Origin: Comamonas phosphati
GTDB lineage: Bacteria > Pseudomonadota > Gammaproteobacteria > Burkholderiales > Burkholderiaceae_C
DNA: 64,000 nucleotides
Direction: 5' to 3'
NCBI RefSeq assembly: GCF_014637085.1
Contig: NZ_BMEU01000016.1
Location: forward strand, 44,102 to 108,101
The notes under the pieces are model-generated. The model was not told where the DNA came from and made no database searches. It saw only the letters and a list, made by a program, of their open reading frames with translations. Below, one piece after another: positions 1 to 8,751 of this stretch (the first letter of the stretch is position 1; each line of letters starts with the position of its first letter). Both the position numbers and the translations under genes were made by a program.

Positions 1-1
1 C

Positions 2-1693
2 TATCTGCCCGGCGGCCGCCGCCAGATCGGCTTCGACGCCAAGCTCAACCAGGCCAGCGATGCGGTCAACACCATCAGCTCGGCCAAGCGTTTCATGGGG
101 CGCAGCCTGGCCGACATCGACGCGCCGGAAAAGCTGTCCTACCAGTTCGCTGCCGACAGCCAGGCGCGCGGCGTGGTGGCCATCGAAACCGTGGACGGCG
201 TGAAGACGCCCGTGGAAGTCAGCGCCGAAATCCTGGCCACCCTGCGGTTTCGGGCCGAGGACACTTTCGATGACGAGCTGTACGGTGCCGTCATCACCGT
301 GCCGGCCTACTTCGACGATGCCCAGCGCCAGGCCACCAAGGATGCGGCCAAGCTGGCCGGCATCAATCTGCTGCGCCTGATCAACGAGCCCACGGCAGCC
401 GCCATCGCCTACGGCCTGGACAATGCTTCCGAGGGCGTCTACGCCGTCTACGACCTGGGCGGCGGCACCTTCGACATCTCGGTGCTGCGCCTGTCCCAGG
501 GCGTGTTCGAAGTCATCGCCACGGGCGGCGATTCGGCGCTGGGCGGCGACGACTACGACGATGCGCTGGGCAACTGGGTGGCCGCGCAGCTGGGCGTGCA
601 GCCCCAGACTGCCGCCGACAAGGCTGTGTGGCGCATTGCTGCGCGAACCTGCAAGCAGGCCTTGACCGATGAAGAAATCGTAGCGTTCACCGCAGAGCTG
701 TCCTCAGGTTCGGTATCTTTTGATGTCAAGCGTGAGGATTTCAGTGCGGCCACTGCTCACCTCACTGATAAAAGCCTTGCCGCCGTGCGCCGTGCGCTCA
801 AGGACGCGGGCCTGGCCCGCGACCAGGTACAGGGCGTGGTCATGGTGGGCGGCTCCACGCGCATGCCCCAGGTGAGCCAGGCCGTGGCCGACTTCTTCGG
901 CCAGGAGCCGCTGACCAACCTCAACCCCGACGAAGTGGTGGCGCTGGGCGCCGCCATCCAGGCCAACCAGCTGGCCGGCAACAATGCCGCCGGCGATCTG
1001 CTGCTGCTCGACGTGATCCCGCTGTCGCTGGGCGTGGAAACCATGGGCGGCCTGGCCGAGCGCATCATCTCGCGCAACGAGACCATTCCCACCGCGCGCG
1101 CACAGGACTTCACCACCTACAAGGACGGCCAGACGGCGCTGGCCATCCATGTGGTGCAGGGCGAGCGCGACCTGGTGCAGGATTGCCGCAGCCTGGCGCG
1201 CTTCGAGCTGCGCGGCATTCCCCCCATGGCGGCCGGTGCGGCGCGCATCCGCGTGACCTTCACCGTCGATGCCGACGGCCTGCTGTCGGTCAGTGCCAAG
1301 GAGCAGGCCAGCGGCGTGGAAGCGCACATCAACGTCAAGCCTTCCTATGGCCTGTCGGACGACGAGATCGCCCATATGCTGCAGGAAGGTTTCGCCACCG
1401 CGCAGGAGGACATGCGCGCCCGCGCCCTGGTCGAGGCGCGCGTGGAGGCCGACCGCATGCTGCTGGCCACCCGGAGCGCACTGGACGCCGACGGCGACGT
1501 GCTGAGCGCCGAGCAGCGTGAAGCCATCGACGGCCTGATGAACGCCTTGCGCGCCATCCAGACGAGCGACGACGCAAGCGCCATCGACAATGCCACGCAG
1601 GCCCTGGCCAAGGGGACGGAAGCCTTTGCGGCCGAACGCATGAACCGCGGCATCCAGCGGGCTCTGGCCGGCAAGAACGTGAAGTCCATATGA
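2..1693 (+). CDS. hscA: Fe-S cluster chaperone HscA, 5' end missing
   Basis: Hsp70-class chaperone that, with co-chaperone HscB, helps release the 2Fe-2S cluster from scaffold IscU in the cytoplasm. The reading frame is open from base 2, so the N-terminus lies outside the window and 563 residues remain. The ATPase phosphate loop DLGGGTFD, the PAAYFDD-like segment VPAYFDD, and [13 protein letters not shown] are visible, followed by the substrate-binding half with the HscA-type segment [18 protein letters not shown]. The gene for 2Fe-2S ferredoxin follows 161 bp downstream, the usual isc order. HscA is preferred over DnaK because of this neighbour and the absence of the DnaK C-terminal tail. 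Ends in TGA. Confidence 0.95.
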   Translation, partial: YLPGGRRQIGFDAKLNQASDAVNTISSAKRFMGRSLADIDAPEKLSYQFAADSQARGVVAIETVDGVKTPVEVSAEILATLRFRAEDTFDDELYGAVITVPAYFDDAQRQATKDAAKLAGINLLRLINEPTAAAIAYGLDNASEGVYAVYDLGGGTFDISVLRLSQGVFEVIATGGDSALGGDDYDDALGNWVAAQLGVQPQTAADKAVWRIAARTCKQALTDEEIVAFTAELSSGSVSFDVKREDFSAATAHLTDKSLAAVRRALKDAGLARDQVQGVVMVGGSTRMPQVSQAVADFFGQEPLTNLNPDEVVALGAAIQANQLAGNNAAGDLLLLDVIPLSLGVETMGGLAERIISRNETIPTARAQDFTTYKDGQTALAIHVVQGERDLVQDCRSLARFELRGIPPMAAGAARIRVTFTVDADGLLSVSAKEQASGVEAHINVKPSYGLSDDEIAHMLQEGFATAQEDMRARALVEARVEADRMLLATRSALDADGDVLSAEQREAIDGLMNALRAIQTSDDASAIDNATQALAKGTEAFAAERMNRGIQRALAGKNVKSI

Positions 1694-1774
1694 GCCCTCT
1701 GAGACGCTTCGGGTCTTCCCCCTGGAAGGGGGGGCGGCGGCCTTTGCTTCGGGGCGGCCCTTGCTGGCCGCCTC
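1694..1774 (+). repeat. Intergenic GC-rich repeat, copy 1
   Basis: About 80 bp beginning CCCTCTGAGACGCTTCGGG and ending CTTGCTGGCCGCCTC. It matches the intergenic stretches at 2203-2278 and 25566-25642 along its length, including the shared string GGGGCGGCCC. It contains a CCCCCTggAAGGGGG-type hairpin and a GGCGGCC/GGCCGCC pairing. It starts directly after the hscA stop codon. Function unknown; a structured 3' UTR element is plausible. Confidence 0.75.
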
Positions 1775-1854
1775 ACACTCAGGCCGCACCGGCTTCATGG
1801 GCTGAGGGTGGCGCGTGGCGCCACAGATAACTGATACCAATCGAGTAGCAAGCA

Positions 1855-2193
1855 ATGCCCATCATCAAAATTCTTCCCCACGCTGAATACTGTCCCCATG
1901 GCGCCGAGATCGAGGCGCCGGTCGGCACCTCGGTCTGCGAAGCCCTGCTGGACAATGGCATCAACATCGAGCACGCCTGCGACATGAGCTGCGCCTGCAC
2001 GACCTGCCATGTGATCGTCAAGGAAGGCTTCAACTCGCTCAACGAAGCCGAGGAAGAGGAAGAGGATCTGCTGGACCGCGCCTGGGGCCTGCAGCCGCAG
2101 TCGCGCCTGTCGTGCCAGGCCATTCTTGCGCGTGAGAATCTGACGGTGGAGATCCCCAAGTACTCCATCAATCACGCCAAGGAGAATCATTGA
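1855..2193 (+). CDS. fdx: ISC-type 2Fe-2S ferredoxin Fdx
   Basis: Small electron carrier of the isc iron-sulfur assembly pathway, 112 residues, cytoplasmic. The four cluster ligands are at C42, C48, C51 and C87, in the adrenodoxin/IscFdx spacing C-x5-C-x2-C-x35-C (segment ACDMSCACTTC). An acidic stretch (EAEEEEEDLLD, about 64-74) matches the docking helix of this family. The ATG at 1855 gives the usual length; only a weak AG-rich ribosome site precedes it. The gene lies between hscA and dnaQ and would be read with hscA unless the intervening repeat terminates transcription. Confidence 0.95.
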   Translation: MPIIKILPHAEYCPHGAEIEAPVGTSVCEALLDNGINIEHACDMSCACTTCHVIVKEGFNSLNEAEEEEEDLLDRAWGLQPQSRLSCQAILARENLTVEIPKYSINHAKENH

Positions 2194-2202
2194 AATGAAA
2201 TA

Positions 2203-2278
2203 CCCCCTGAGTCGCTTCGCGCCTTCCCCCAAGGGGGACGACGGCCTTTGCTGCGGGGCGGCCCTTGCTGGCCGTCCC
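2203..2278 (+). repeat. Intergenic GC-rich repeat, copy 2
   Basis: About 76 bp from CCCCCTGAGTCGCTTCGCGC to GCTGGCCGTCCC, 10 bp after the fdx stop codon. It is nearly identical to the copy at 25566-25642 apart from the central hairpin, and shares most positions with 1694-1774. GGGACGACGGCC near the middle can pair with GGCCGTCCC at the 3' end, giving a long stem. All three copies sit just downstream of a plus-strand gene in the same orientation. Confidence 0.8.
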
Positions 2279-2355
2279 GTAACTGGGGCACGTCAGTGGG
2301 AAGTGGCACGGGTAGTGTGCAGCGCCGTGAATGACTTGACAAAGAGGAAGTAGGG

Positions 2356-3084
2356 ATGTCGCGCCAAATCGTTCTGGATACGGAAACCACGGGCCTGTCG
2401 GCGGTCGACGGCGATCGCCTGATCGAGCTGGGTTGCGTGGAGATGGTCAACCGCAAGCTCACCGGCAACAATCTGCACCTGTATTTCAACGCAGGCCGCG
2501 ACAGTCACCCCGATGCCTTGCGGGTGCACGGCATCACCACGGAGTTCCTGAAGGACAAGCCGCGCTTCGAGGAAAAGATCGAGGAGATCTGGGCCTATCT
2601 GCAGGGCGCGGAACTCATCATCCACAATGCGCCGTTCGACCTGGGCTTTCTGAACAGCGAGCTCAAGCTGGCCAGGCGTCCGCCGCTCAAGGACTGCGTA
2701 TCGGGCGTGATCGACACCCTGGTCATGGCCAAGGAGCTGTACCCTGGCAAGCGCAATTCGCTGGACTCGCTGTGCGACCGCCTGGGCGTGGACAATTCCG
2801 GCCGCACCTTGCACGGCGCCTTGCTGGACGCGGAACTGCTGGCCGATGTCTACATCAACCTGACGCGCGGGCAGGATGCCTTGCTCATGACCGACGAGCC
2901 GGCCGAGAGCGATGCCGGCGGCTCCGTGGTGCCGGCGGCGGACCTCGGCGGCTTCAAGCTGCAGATCGTGCGCGCCAATGCGCAGGAGCTGGAAGCGCAT
3001 GAGGACGTGCTTGCGCAGCTGGACAAATCCAGCGGGGGCAAGACCGCATGGCGCAAGTTTGAAGAAGCGGCCGCGAGCCTGTGA
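2356..3084 (+). CDS. dnaQ: DNA polymerase III epsilon subunit, 3'-5' exonuclease
   Basis: Proofreading exonuclease of the replicative polymerase, 242 residues. The DEDDh active site is visible: ExoI motif VLDTETTGL near residues 6-14, ExoII around IIHNAPFDLGFL, and ExoIII HGALLDAELLA with the general-base His. The C-terminal tail after about residue 185 would carry the link to the alpha subunit. The ATG at 2356 has AGGAAGTAGGG just upstream. The length agrees with full-length epsilon, so this is not just a DEDD nuclease domain. Confidence 0.95.
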   Translation: MSRQIVLDTETTGLSAVDGDRLIELGCVEMVNRKLTGNNLHLYFNAGRDSHPDALRVHGITTEFLKDKPRFEEKIEEIWAYLQGAELIIHNAPFDLGFLNSELKLARRPPLKDCVSGVIDTLVMAKELYPGKRNSLDSLCDRLGVDNSGRTLHGALLDAELLADVYINLTRGQDALLMTDEPAESDAGGSVVPAADLGGFKLQIVRANAQELEAHEDVLAQLDKSSGGKTAWRKFEEAAASL

Positions 3085-3114
3085 CATAATCGCGGCCTTG
3101 TCGCAAAGACATCT

Positions 3115-3189
3115 GGGTGATTAGCTCAGCGGTAGAGCACTGCCTTCACACGGCAGGGGTCACATGTTCGATCCATGTATCACCCACCA
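3115..3189 (+). tRNA. tRNA-Val (anticodon CAC)
   Basis: A 75-nt cloverleaf including an encoded CCA end. The acceptor arm GGGTGAT (3115-3121) pairs with ATCACCC (3179-3185). The D arm contains AGCTCAGCGGTAGAGC. The anticodon stem CTGCC/GGCAG encloses loop TTCACAC, placing CAC at positions 34-36, which reads GTG valine codons. The T loop has the GTTCGATCC signature. It begins 30 bp after the dnaQ stop codon. Confidence 0.95.
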
Positions 3190-3208
3190 GAATTATTAAT
3201 GAAATCAA

Positions 3209-3236
3209 GGGCTTGGAAAATTTCCAGGCCCTTTTT
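3209..3236 (+). terminator. Rho-independent terminator after tRNA-Val
   Basis: GGGCTTGGAAA (3209-3219) pairs with TTTCCAGGCCC (3221-3231) apart from one T-G wobble, and is followed by TTTTT. It lies 20 bp after the tRNA CCA end and should stop tRNA transcription. Confidence 0.8.
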
Positions 3237-3539
3237 CTTTGATCGGTGTGAAAACGATCGGCGGTTTGGCTATAGAGAGCGCGGTTGTCGTGGGCACACT
3301 CGCCGGTCACACTGGGTCGGAACGAAATCGGGCGATTCCTTCGTGATGGACCGTGATTGCACCGCGGTACAAGCTGAGGTAGGGCGCTTCGAATCCCTCC
3401 TGGCGGAAGGCGAAGCGGATCAAAGCCTCTCTTCAGGCATATGCCAATCCAAGTTTTTATCTGCATCCCAGATTTGGCCGCAGATCGTGGAGAGCATCCA
3501 AATGAGATGCCGCATTTGCGAACCTGGATCGATCCCTCT
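3237..3539. other. Gene-free stretch between tRNA-Val and the LysR gene
   Basis: About 300 bp bounded by the tRNA terminator and the 3' end of the leftward LysR gene. Short open frames exist on both strands but none shows a recognisable family, a ribosome site or a protein-like composition. I did not find a repeat of the tRNA 3' end here that would indicate an integrated element. Confidence 0.5.
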
Positions 3540-4478
3540 TCAGGAGGGGGGCCTTAAAGTCGGAAAAAAGTTATTGTCCACGTCCAACCATGCGGGGTGC
3601 ACTGCATACATATCAGCGATTAATTGCTTGATGGCATCAATATACCAGGCGTTATCGTTAATTCGATGTGTCAAGATGATGGGCGATGTGGCTCCGGGAT
3701 CATCGATTCGGCGGTAATGCAAATCATTTCTCAGGCGTGCAGAGGCCGGTATCAGACATAGCCCGGACTCTGCGGCGACCAAGCCTAGAGCGGTCTGGAT
3801 TTCGCGTACCTCCTGCACCTCGGACGGGCGGATGGCCTGGTCGTTGAGCAGGCTCAGAATGTGGTCGGCGAAGCTGGGGCGTGGCTCCTTTGGATAGACG
3901 ATGAGTTTCTGACCATGGAGCTCCCTCAAGCTGGTGCGGCTGTCGTCTTTTGCAAGCGGCGCACTGGGTGGCATGGCCAGCACCAGTCTTTCCTCGCGCA
4001 GCACTGTGCGCGCAACCGTGGCATCGTTGCTGCGGATGCGCCCGAAGCCTATATCGATGCGGCCCGAGGTCAGGGCCGCGGATTGCTGCATCGAGGTCAG
4101 CTCCACGAGTTGTATGTCCACATCCGGGTAGTGCTGGCGCAGCTTGCGCACCAGCATGGGTAGTCCGCCGTACAGCGTGGACGGGACAAAGCCGATGGAT
4201 AGGGTCCGGCGCTGGTTCAGGCCGATCTGACGCGTGGAATTCTTGAGCTGGTCGAGGCGGTTGATGATTTGCAGCGCTTGCTCGTAAAACGTGCGCCCTG
4301 CCTCGGTTAGCCGCAATGGACGGCTGTTGCGCAGCAGGAGCTGCACGCCCAGTTCCTCTTCGAGCAACTGGATCTGGCGGCTCAGCGGAGGTTGGGCGAT
4401 ATGCAACTGCTCGGACGCGCGCGTGAAGTTGCGTGTGTCGGCCACGGCGACAAAATATTTGAGTTGGCGGATGTCCAT
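3540..4478 (-). CDS. LysR-type regulator of cat/ben genes (CatM/BenM-like)
   Basis: Transcription regulator, 312 residues: an N-terminal winged helix-turn-helix (about 1-60, with RASEQLHIAQPPLSRQIQLLEEELG) and a periplasmic-binding-type effector domain. The start at 4478 gives the canonical N-terminus MDIRQLKYFVAVADT; an upstream in-frame ATG at 4517 would add 13 atypical residues. It is divergent from catB, and the 143-bp gap holds an exact ATAC-N7-GTAT site. CatM/BenM/CatR proteins respond to cis,cis-muconate, and BenM also to benzoate. The assignment to that branch is inference from context and operator. Confidence 0.85.
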   Translation of the reverse strand: MDIRQLKYFVAVADTRNFTRASEQLHIAQPPLSRQIQLLEEELGVQLLLRNSRPLRLTEAGRTFYEQALQIINRLDQLKNSTRQIGLNQRRTLSIGFVPSTLYGGLPMLVRKLRQHYPDVDIQLVELTSMQQSAALTSGRIDIGFGRIRSNDATVARTVLREERLVLAMPPSAPLAKDDSRTSLRELHGQKLIVYPKEPRPSFADHILSLLNDQAIRPSEVQEVREIQTALGLVAAESGLCLIPASARLRNDLHYRRIDDPGATSPIILTHRINDNAWYIDAIKQLIADMYAVHPAWLDVDNNFFPTLRPPS

Positions 4479-4547
4479 AAGGGAAAACCATAGGTTTGCA
4501 GGATATATGCTTTGCAAGCCATTGATTTCTATGATTTTAACCAGAAA

Positions 4548-4566
4548 CTATACCTTGAAGGTATAG
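4548..4566. promoter_or_regulatory. CatM/BenM-type operator (ATAC-N7-GTAT)
   Basis: A perfect palindrome CTATACC-TTGAA-GGTATAG. Inside it ATAC (4550-4553) and GTAT (4561-4564) are separated by exactly 7 bases, the published recognition pattern of the muconate-responsive regulators CatM and BenM. It lies 69 bp upstream of the LysR start and 55 bp upstream of the catB start, suited to activating catB and repressing the regulator gene. Confidence 0.85.
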
Positions 4567-4621
4567 AACTAGATTTATTTGGTGTTGGATCGATTACGGG
4601 CGGCATTGTTCAATCGACCCA

Positions 4622-5794
4622 ATGAAACACACGCAATGCTTTCAATCCTCTACGGCGGCAGTTGTCGAGCGGGTGGAAACCTTCTTGCTGGACTTGCCGA
4701 CGATCCGTCCTCACCAGCTATCCATGGCGACGATGAACGGCCAGACCCTGATGCTGGTCCGGCTGTATTGCTCGGACGGTACGATCGGTGTCGGCGAGGC
4801 AACGACTATCGGCGGGCTGGCCTACGGTGCGGAATCTCCCGAAGGCATGAAGCTGGCGATCGACACTTATTTCGCGCCGCTGCTGATCGGCTCCGACGCC
4901 AGTCGAGTGCCGGCCCTCATGGCCAAGCTGAACAAGGCTATCAAGGACAATCGCTTCGCCAAGTGCGCGGTGGAGACCGCGTTGTTCGATGCGCTGGGTC
5001 ATCGTACAGGCCTGCCGCTGTCGCAACTGCTGGGCGGCCGGGTGCGCGACAGCCTGCCGGTGGCCTGGACGCTGGCCTCGGGCGACACGGCCAAGGACAT
5101 CGACGAGGCCGAGCGCATGCTGGCGCAGCGCCGCCACAATATCTTCAAGCTCAAGATCGGCCGCCGCGCCGTCGCCGACGATGTGGCGCATGTCGGCGCC
5201 ATCAAGAAAGCGCTGGGCGAGCGCGGCGCGGTCCGGGTCGACGTGAACATGGCCTGGAGCGAGCTGGAGGCGCAGCGCGGCTTGGCCGCTTTGGCGGACG
5301 TCGGCTGTGAACTGGTGGAACAGCCGGTCGCCTCGGCTGATGCGCTGGCACGGCTGAAGGGCCGTTTCCCGATTGCCGTGATGGCCGACGAGTCGCTGAT
5401 CGGGCCGGCCTCGGCCTTCGCGCTGGCGCAGGTGGCGGGCGCCGATGTGTTCGCCATCAAGACCGAGCAGTCCGGCGGTCTGCAGGCGGCGCAGCAGGTG
5501 GCGGCAATCGCCGATGCTGCTGGCATCGAGCTCTATGGCGGCACCATGCTGGAAGGTTCCGTGGGCACGATCGCCGCGGCCCATGTCTTTGCCACCTTCC
5601 GCCACCTGCAGTGGGGTACCGAACTCTTTGGCCCCCTGCTGCTGACGGAGGAGATCCTGGCGCAGCCATTGCGCTATCAGGATTTCCAGTTGGCGGTCCC
5701 GAACACGCCGGGCCTGGGTATTGCGCTGGACGAAGACCGTGTTCGCTTCTTCCGCCGCGACAAAAAGCAGGGCGCCGCCGTTGCGGTGGCGTAA
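4622..5794 (+). CDS. catB: Muconate cycloisomerase
   Basis: Converts cis,cis-muconate to muconolactone, the step after catechol ring opening. 390 residues, enolase superfamily. Visible catalytic residues: KLKIG with base K178, metal ligands D207 (RVDVN), E233 (VEQP) and D256 (MADES), and K280 (AIKTEQ). The N-terminal part has the cycloisomerase text VERVETFLLDLPTIRP. No clear ribosome site precedes the ATG at 4622; conserved sequence begins near residue 13, so the true start might be slightly internal. First gene of the cat-ben cluster; catC, which would encode the next enzyme, does not follow. Confidence 0.93.
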   Translation: MKHTQCFQSSTAAVVERVETFLLDLPTIRPHQLSMATMNGQTLMLVRLYCSDGTIGVGEATTIGGLAYGAESPEGMKLAIDTYFAPLLIGSDASRVPALMAKLNKAIKDNRFAKCAVETALFDALGHRTGLPLSQLLGGRVRDSLPVAWTLASGDTAKDIDEAERMLAQRRHNIFKLKIGRRAVADDVAHVGAIKKALGERGAVRVDVNMAWSELEAQRGLAALADVGCELVEQPVASADALARLKGRFPIAVMADESLIGPASAFALAQVAGADVFAIKTEQSGGLQAAQQVAAIADAAGIELYGGTMLEGSVGTIAAAHVFATFRHLQWGTELFGPLLLTEEILAQPLRYQDFQLAVPNTPGLGIALDEDRVRFFRRDKKQGAAVAVA

Positions 5795-5852
5795 CCGGCT
5801 TTTTCACCTTTCATTCATTGTTCTCATACCTACGATTCCAAAGGAGACACGC

Positions 5853-6788
5853 ATGTCTGTCCATATTTTCGACACCCCCGAAGTCCAGGATTTCCTGCGT
5901 CTGGCCAGCGGCCTGGACCAGAGTGGCGGCAACCCGCGCACCAAGCAGATCATCCATCGCATCCTGTCCGATCTGTTCAAGGCCATTGACGACCTGAACA
6001 TAAGCTCCGACGAGTATTGGGCCGGTGTCGCCTATCTGAACCGCCTGGGTGCCAGCGGCGAGGCGGGTCTGCTCTCGCCTGGCCTGGGATTCGACCGCTT
6101 CCTGGACATGCGCATGGACGCTGAGGATGCGGCGCTGGGTGTCGTCAATGGTACGCCGCGTACCATCGAAGGTCCGCTGTACGTGGCCGGGGCCCCGGTG
6201 GCGCAGGGCTTTACCCGCCTGGACGACGGCAGCGACAAGGAAGGCCAGACCCTCATCATGCACGGCATCGTCCATGGCTCCGACGGCAAGCCCCTGGCCG
6301 GTGCTCAGGTCGAGGTCTGGCATGCGAACACCAAGGGCTTCTACTCGCACTTTGATCCCACTGGTGAACAAAAGCCGTTCAACATGCGCCGCACCATCAT
6401 CACCGATGCGCAAGGTTGCTACAAGTTCCAGAGCATCGTGCCCAGGGGCTACGGCTGCCCGCCCGACGGGCCCACGCAGGGCCTGCTCAACGAGCTGGGC
6501 CGCCACGGCAACCGCCCGGCCCACATCCATTTCTTCGTCACGGCCGACGGCCACCGCAAGCTGACTACGCAGATCAATATTGATGGTGACCCGCTGGTTT
6601 TCGATGACTTCGCCTACGCGACGCGCGAAGGCCTGGTGCCACCGCTGGTGGAGCGCAGCGATGCCGCCAGCATCGCTGCCGAAGGCCTGAGCGGCCCGTT
6701 CACTGAAATCGTTTTCGACATCTCGCTCAGCGCCTTGGTGGGCGGCGTCGACAACCAACTCGTTGACCGCCCGCGCCTGGCGGCCTGA
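5853..6788 (+). CDS. catA: Catechol 1,2-dioxygenase (intradiol)
   Basis: Fe(III) enzyme opening catechol to cis,cis-muconate. 311 residues with the intradiol ligand set Y164 (KGFYSHFDP), Y200 (PRGYGCPPDG), H224 and H226 (RPAHIHFF). The first 100 residues form the helical dimerisation region of the CatA family. The start at 5853 is fixed by AAGGAGA six bases upstream. It lies 58 bp after catB and 85 bp before benA. Substrate is taken as catechol rather than chlorocatechol because benzoate dioxygenase genes follow. Confidence 0.95.
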   Translation: MSVHIFDTPEVQDFLRLASGLDQSGGNPRTKQIIHRILSDLFKAIDDLNISSDEYWAGVAYLNRLGASGEAGLLSPGLGFDRFLDMRMDAEDAALGVVNGTPRTIEGPLYVAGAPVAQGFTRLDDGSDKEGQTLIMHGIVHGSDGKPLAGAQVEVWHANTKGFYSHFDPTGEQKPFNMRRTIITDAQGCYKFQSIVPRGYGCPPDGPTQGLLNELGRHGNRPAHIHFFVTADGHRKLTTQINIDGDPLVFDDFAYATREGLVPPLVERSDAASIAAEGLSGPFTEIVFDISLSALVGGVDNQLVDRPRLAA

Positions 6789-6806
6789 CGAGTCAGATAC
6801 CCCGTT

Positions 6807-6846
6807 CCCCGCCGATACGAAGCCGCGACGGCATGCCGCGGCGGGG
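6807..6846 (+). promoter_or_regulatory. Stem-loop in the catA-benA gap
   Basis: CCCCGCCG (6807-6814) pairs perfectly with CGGCGGGG (6839-6846) around a 24-nt loop. No T-run follows, so it is not a standard intrinsic terminator. It may affect the ratio or stability of catBA and ben transcripts. No second ATAC-N7-GTAT site was found in this gap. Confidence 0.5.
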
Positions 6847-6873
6847 ACGGCTGCACCCTAAAGAGAGTTCACC

Positions 6874-8238
6874 ATGAGCACGATTGCCACTGCTGACAGG
6901 TACGACGAGGTCGAGAAGCTACTGGAAACAGCCTTGCAAGACGACAAGGAAGCCGGCGTTTTCCGCTGCCGCCGCGACATCTTTACCAATCCCGACCTGT
7001 TCGATCTGGAGATGAAGTATCTCTTCGAATCGAACTGGGTCTATCTGGCGCACGAGAGCCAGATCCCGAACAACAACGACTACTACACCACCTCGATCGG
7101 CCGCCAGCCGATCATCATCACCCGCGACAAGCAAGGCGAGCTGCACGCAGTGATCAATGCCTGCGCGCACAAGGGTGCGATGCTGTGCCGCCGCAAGCAT
7201 GGCAATAAGGGCAGTTTCACCTGCCCGTTCCACGGCTGGACTTTCAACAACACCGGCAAGCTGCTCAAGGTCAAGGACGAGAAGACCACCGAATATCCGG
7301 TCTCCTTCAACAAGAACGGCTCGCACGACCTGACCAAGGTCGCGCGCTTCCAGAGCTATCGCGGCTTCCTGTTCGGTAGCCTCAATGCCGAGGTGCTGCC
7401 ACTGGAAGAGTACCTGGGCGAGGCCCGGGTCATCATCGACCAGATCGTGGACCAGGCGCCCAATGGCCTGGAAGTGCTGCGCGGCAACTCCAGCTACATC
7501 TACGACGGCAACTGGAAGATGCAGATGGAAAACGGCTGCGACGGCTACCACGTCAGCACCGTGCACTGGAATTACGCGGCCACCATGGGCCGGCGCCAGG
7601 AAGGCGGCACCAAGGCGACCGACGCCAACAACTGGAGCAAGGCCGTGGCCGGCGTGTACGGCTTCGAGAACGGTCACATCCTGCTGTGGACCAACACGCT
7701 GAACCCGGAGGTGCGCCCCATCTGGAATCAGCGCGAGGAGCTTGCCCAGCGCGTGGGCCAGGAGCGTGCCGATCTCATCGTCAGCCAGACCCGCAACCTG
7801 TGCCTGTACCCCAATGTGTTCCTGATGGATCAGTTCGGCACGCAGATCCGCGTGGCGCGCCCCATCAGCGTGGACAAGACCGAGATCAGCATCTTCTGCT
7901 TCGGACCCAAGGGCGAAAGCCCCGAGGACCGTGCCATCCGCATCCGCCAGTACGAGGATTTCTTCAATGTCTCGGGCATGGGGACGGCGGATGACCTGGA
8001 GGAGTTCCGTGCCTGCCAGGCCGGCTACGCGGGCTCCGCCGTGCGCTGGAACGATCTCAGCCGCGGCGCGCCGCTGTGGATCGAGGGACCCGACGAGAAC
8101 GCCAGGAAGATGGGCATGAAGCCCCTGCTCAGCGGCGAACGCAGCGAGGACGAAGGCCTGTTCGTGTGCCAGCACCACTACTGGACGCAGGAGATGCGCA
8201 AGGCCGTGCAGCAAGAGCGCAAAGGAGTGCAGCCATGA
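6874..8238 (+). CDS. benA: Benzoate 1,2-dioxygenase, large (alpha) subunit
   Basis: Catalytic subunit of the ring-hydroxylating dioxygenase turning benzoate into its cis-1,2-dihydrodiol. 454 residues. The Rieske 2Fe-2S motif is C97-x-H99-x17-C117-x2-H120. The mononuclear iron site is in [14 protein letters not shown] with bridging D223 and ligands H226 and H231. AAAGAGAG precedes the ATG. The stop codon overlaps the benB start (ATGA). Anthranilate dioxygenase is a close alternative, but the benD gene downstream favours benzoate. Confidence 0.93.
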   Translation: MSTIATADRYDEVEKLLETALQDDKEAGVFRCRRDIFTNPDLFDLEMKYLFESNWVYLAHESQIPNNNDYYTTSIGRQPIIITRDKQGELHAVINACAHKGAMLCRRKHGNKGSFTCPFHGWTFNNTGKLLKVKDEKTTEYPVSFNKNGSHDLTKVARFQSYRGFLFGSLNAEVLPLEEYLGEARVIIDQIVDQAPNGLEVLRGNSSYIYDGNWKMQMENGCDGYHVSTVHWNYAATMGRRQEGGTKATDANNWSKAVAGVYGFENGHILLWTNTLNPEVRPIWNQREELAQRVGQERADLIVSQTRNLCLYPNVFLMDQFGTQIRVARPISVDKTEISIFCFGPKGESPEDRAIRIRQYEDFFNVSGMGTADDLEEFRACQAGYAGSAVRWNDLSRGAPLWIEGPDENARKMGMKPLLSGERSEDEGLFVCQHHYWTQEMRKAVQQERKGVQP

Positions 8239-8735
8239 GCGCGGAAACCACCACAGACTATGGCGCCATCTGCGCCTTCCTCTACCGCGAGGCACGCCAT
8301 CTGGACGACCGCGAATGGGAGCCCTGGCTGGAGATGTATGCGCCGGATACCGAATACTGGATGCCGGCCTGGGACGATGACGACCAGCTCACCGAGGACC
8401 CGCAGAGCCAGATCTCGCTGATCTACTACGCCAACCGCCACGGTCTGGAAGATCGGATCTTCCGCATCCGGACGGAGCGCTCCAGCGCCTCCATGCCCGA
8501 GCCGCGCACCAACCACATGCTCACCAATGTGGAGGTGCTGGGCGAGCGCGGCGATGCGGTCGAGGTGCGCTACAACTTCCATACGCTCTGCCATCGCTAC
8601 AAGCTGACCGATCATTTCTTCGGCACCGTCTTTGCGACGTTGCGCAAGGTGGAGGGCGGCTTTCTGATCGCCCGCAAGAAGATCGTTCTGAAGAACGACT
8701 ACATCCGCCAGGTTGTCGATATTTACCACATCTGA
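8235..8735 (+). CDS. benB: Benzoate 1,2-dioxygenase, small (beta) subunit
   Basis: Structural subunit of the alpha3-beta3 dioxygenase, 166 residues, of the ring-hydroxylating beta family. The N-terminal text [20 protein letters not shown] and the later [11 protein letters not shown] are typical, as is the hydrophobic C-terminus ending DIYHI. The start at 8235 overlaps the benA stop by 4 bp (ATGA) with AAAGGAG upstream, consistent with translational coupling and equal subunit dosage. It has no cofactor ligands of its own, as expected. Confidence 0.93.
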   Translation: MSAETTTDYGAICAFLYREARHLDDREWEPWLEMYAPDTEYWMPAWDDDDQLTEDPQSQISLIYYANRHGLEDRIFRIRTERSSASMPEPRTNHMLTNVEVLGERGDAVEVRYNFHTLCHRYKLTDHFFGTVFATLRKVEGGFLIARKKIVLKNDYIRQVVDIYHI

Positions 8736-8751
8736 TGGACTGGAGACCACG

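Noticed and set aside
3115-3539. tRNA-Val as an integration site for an element
   Set aside because: No duplicated tRNA 3' end, integrase or foreign-looking genes follow the tRNA; only a terminator and a gene-free stretch.
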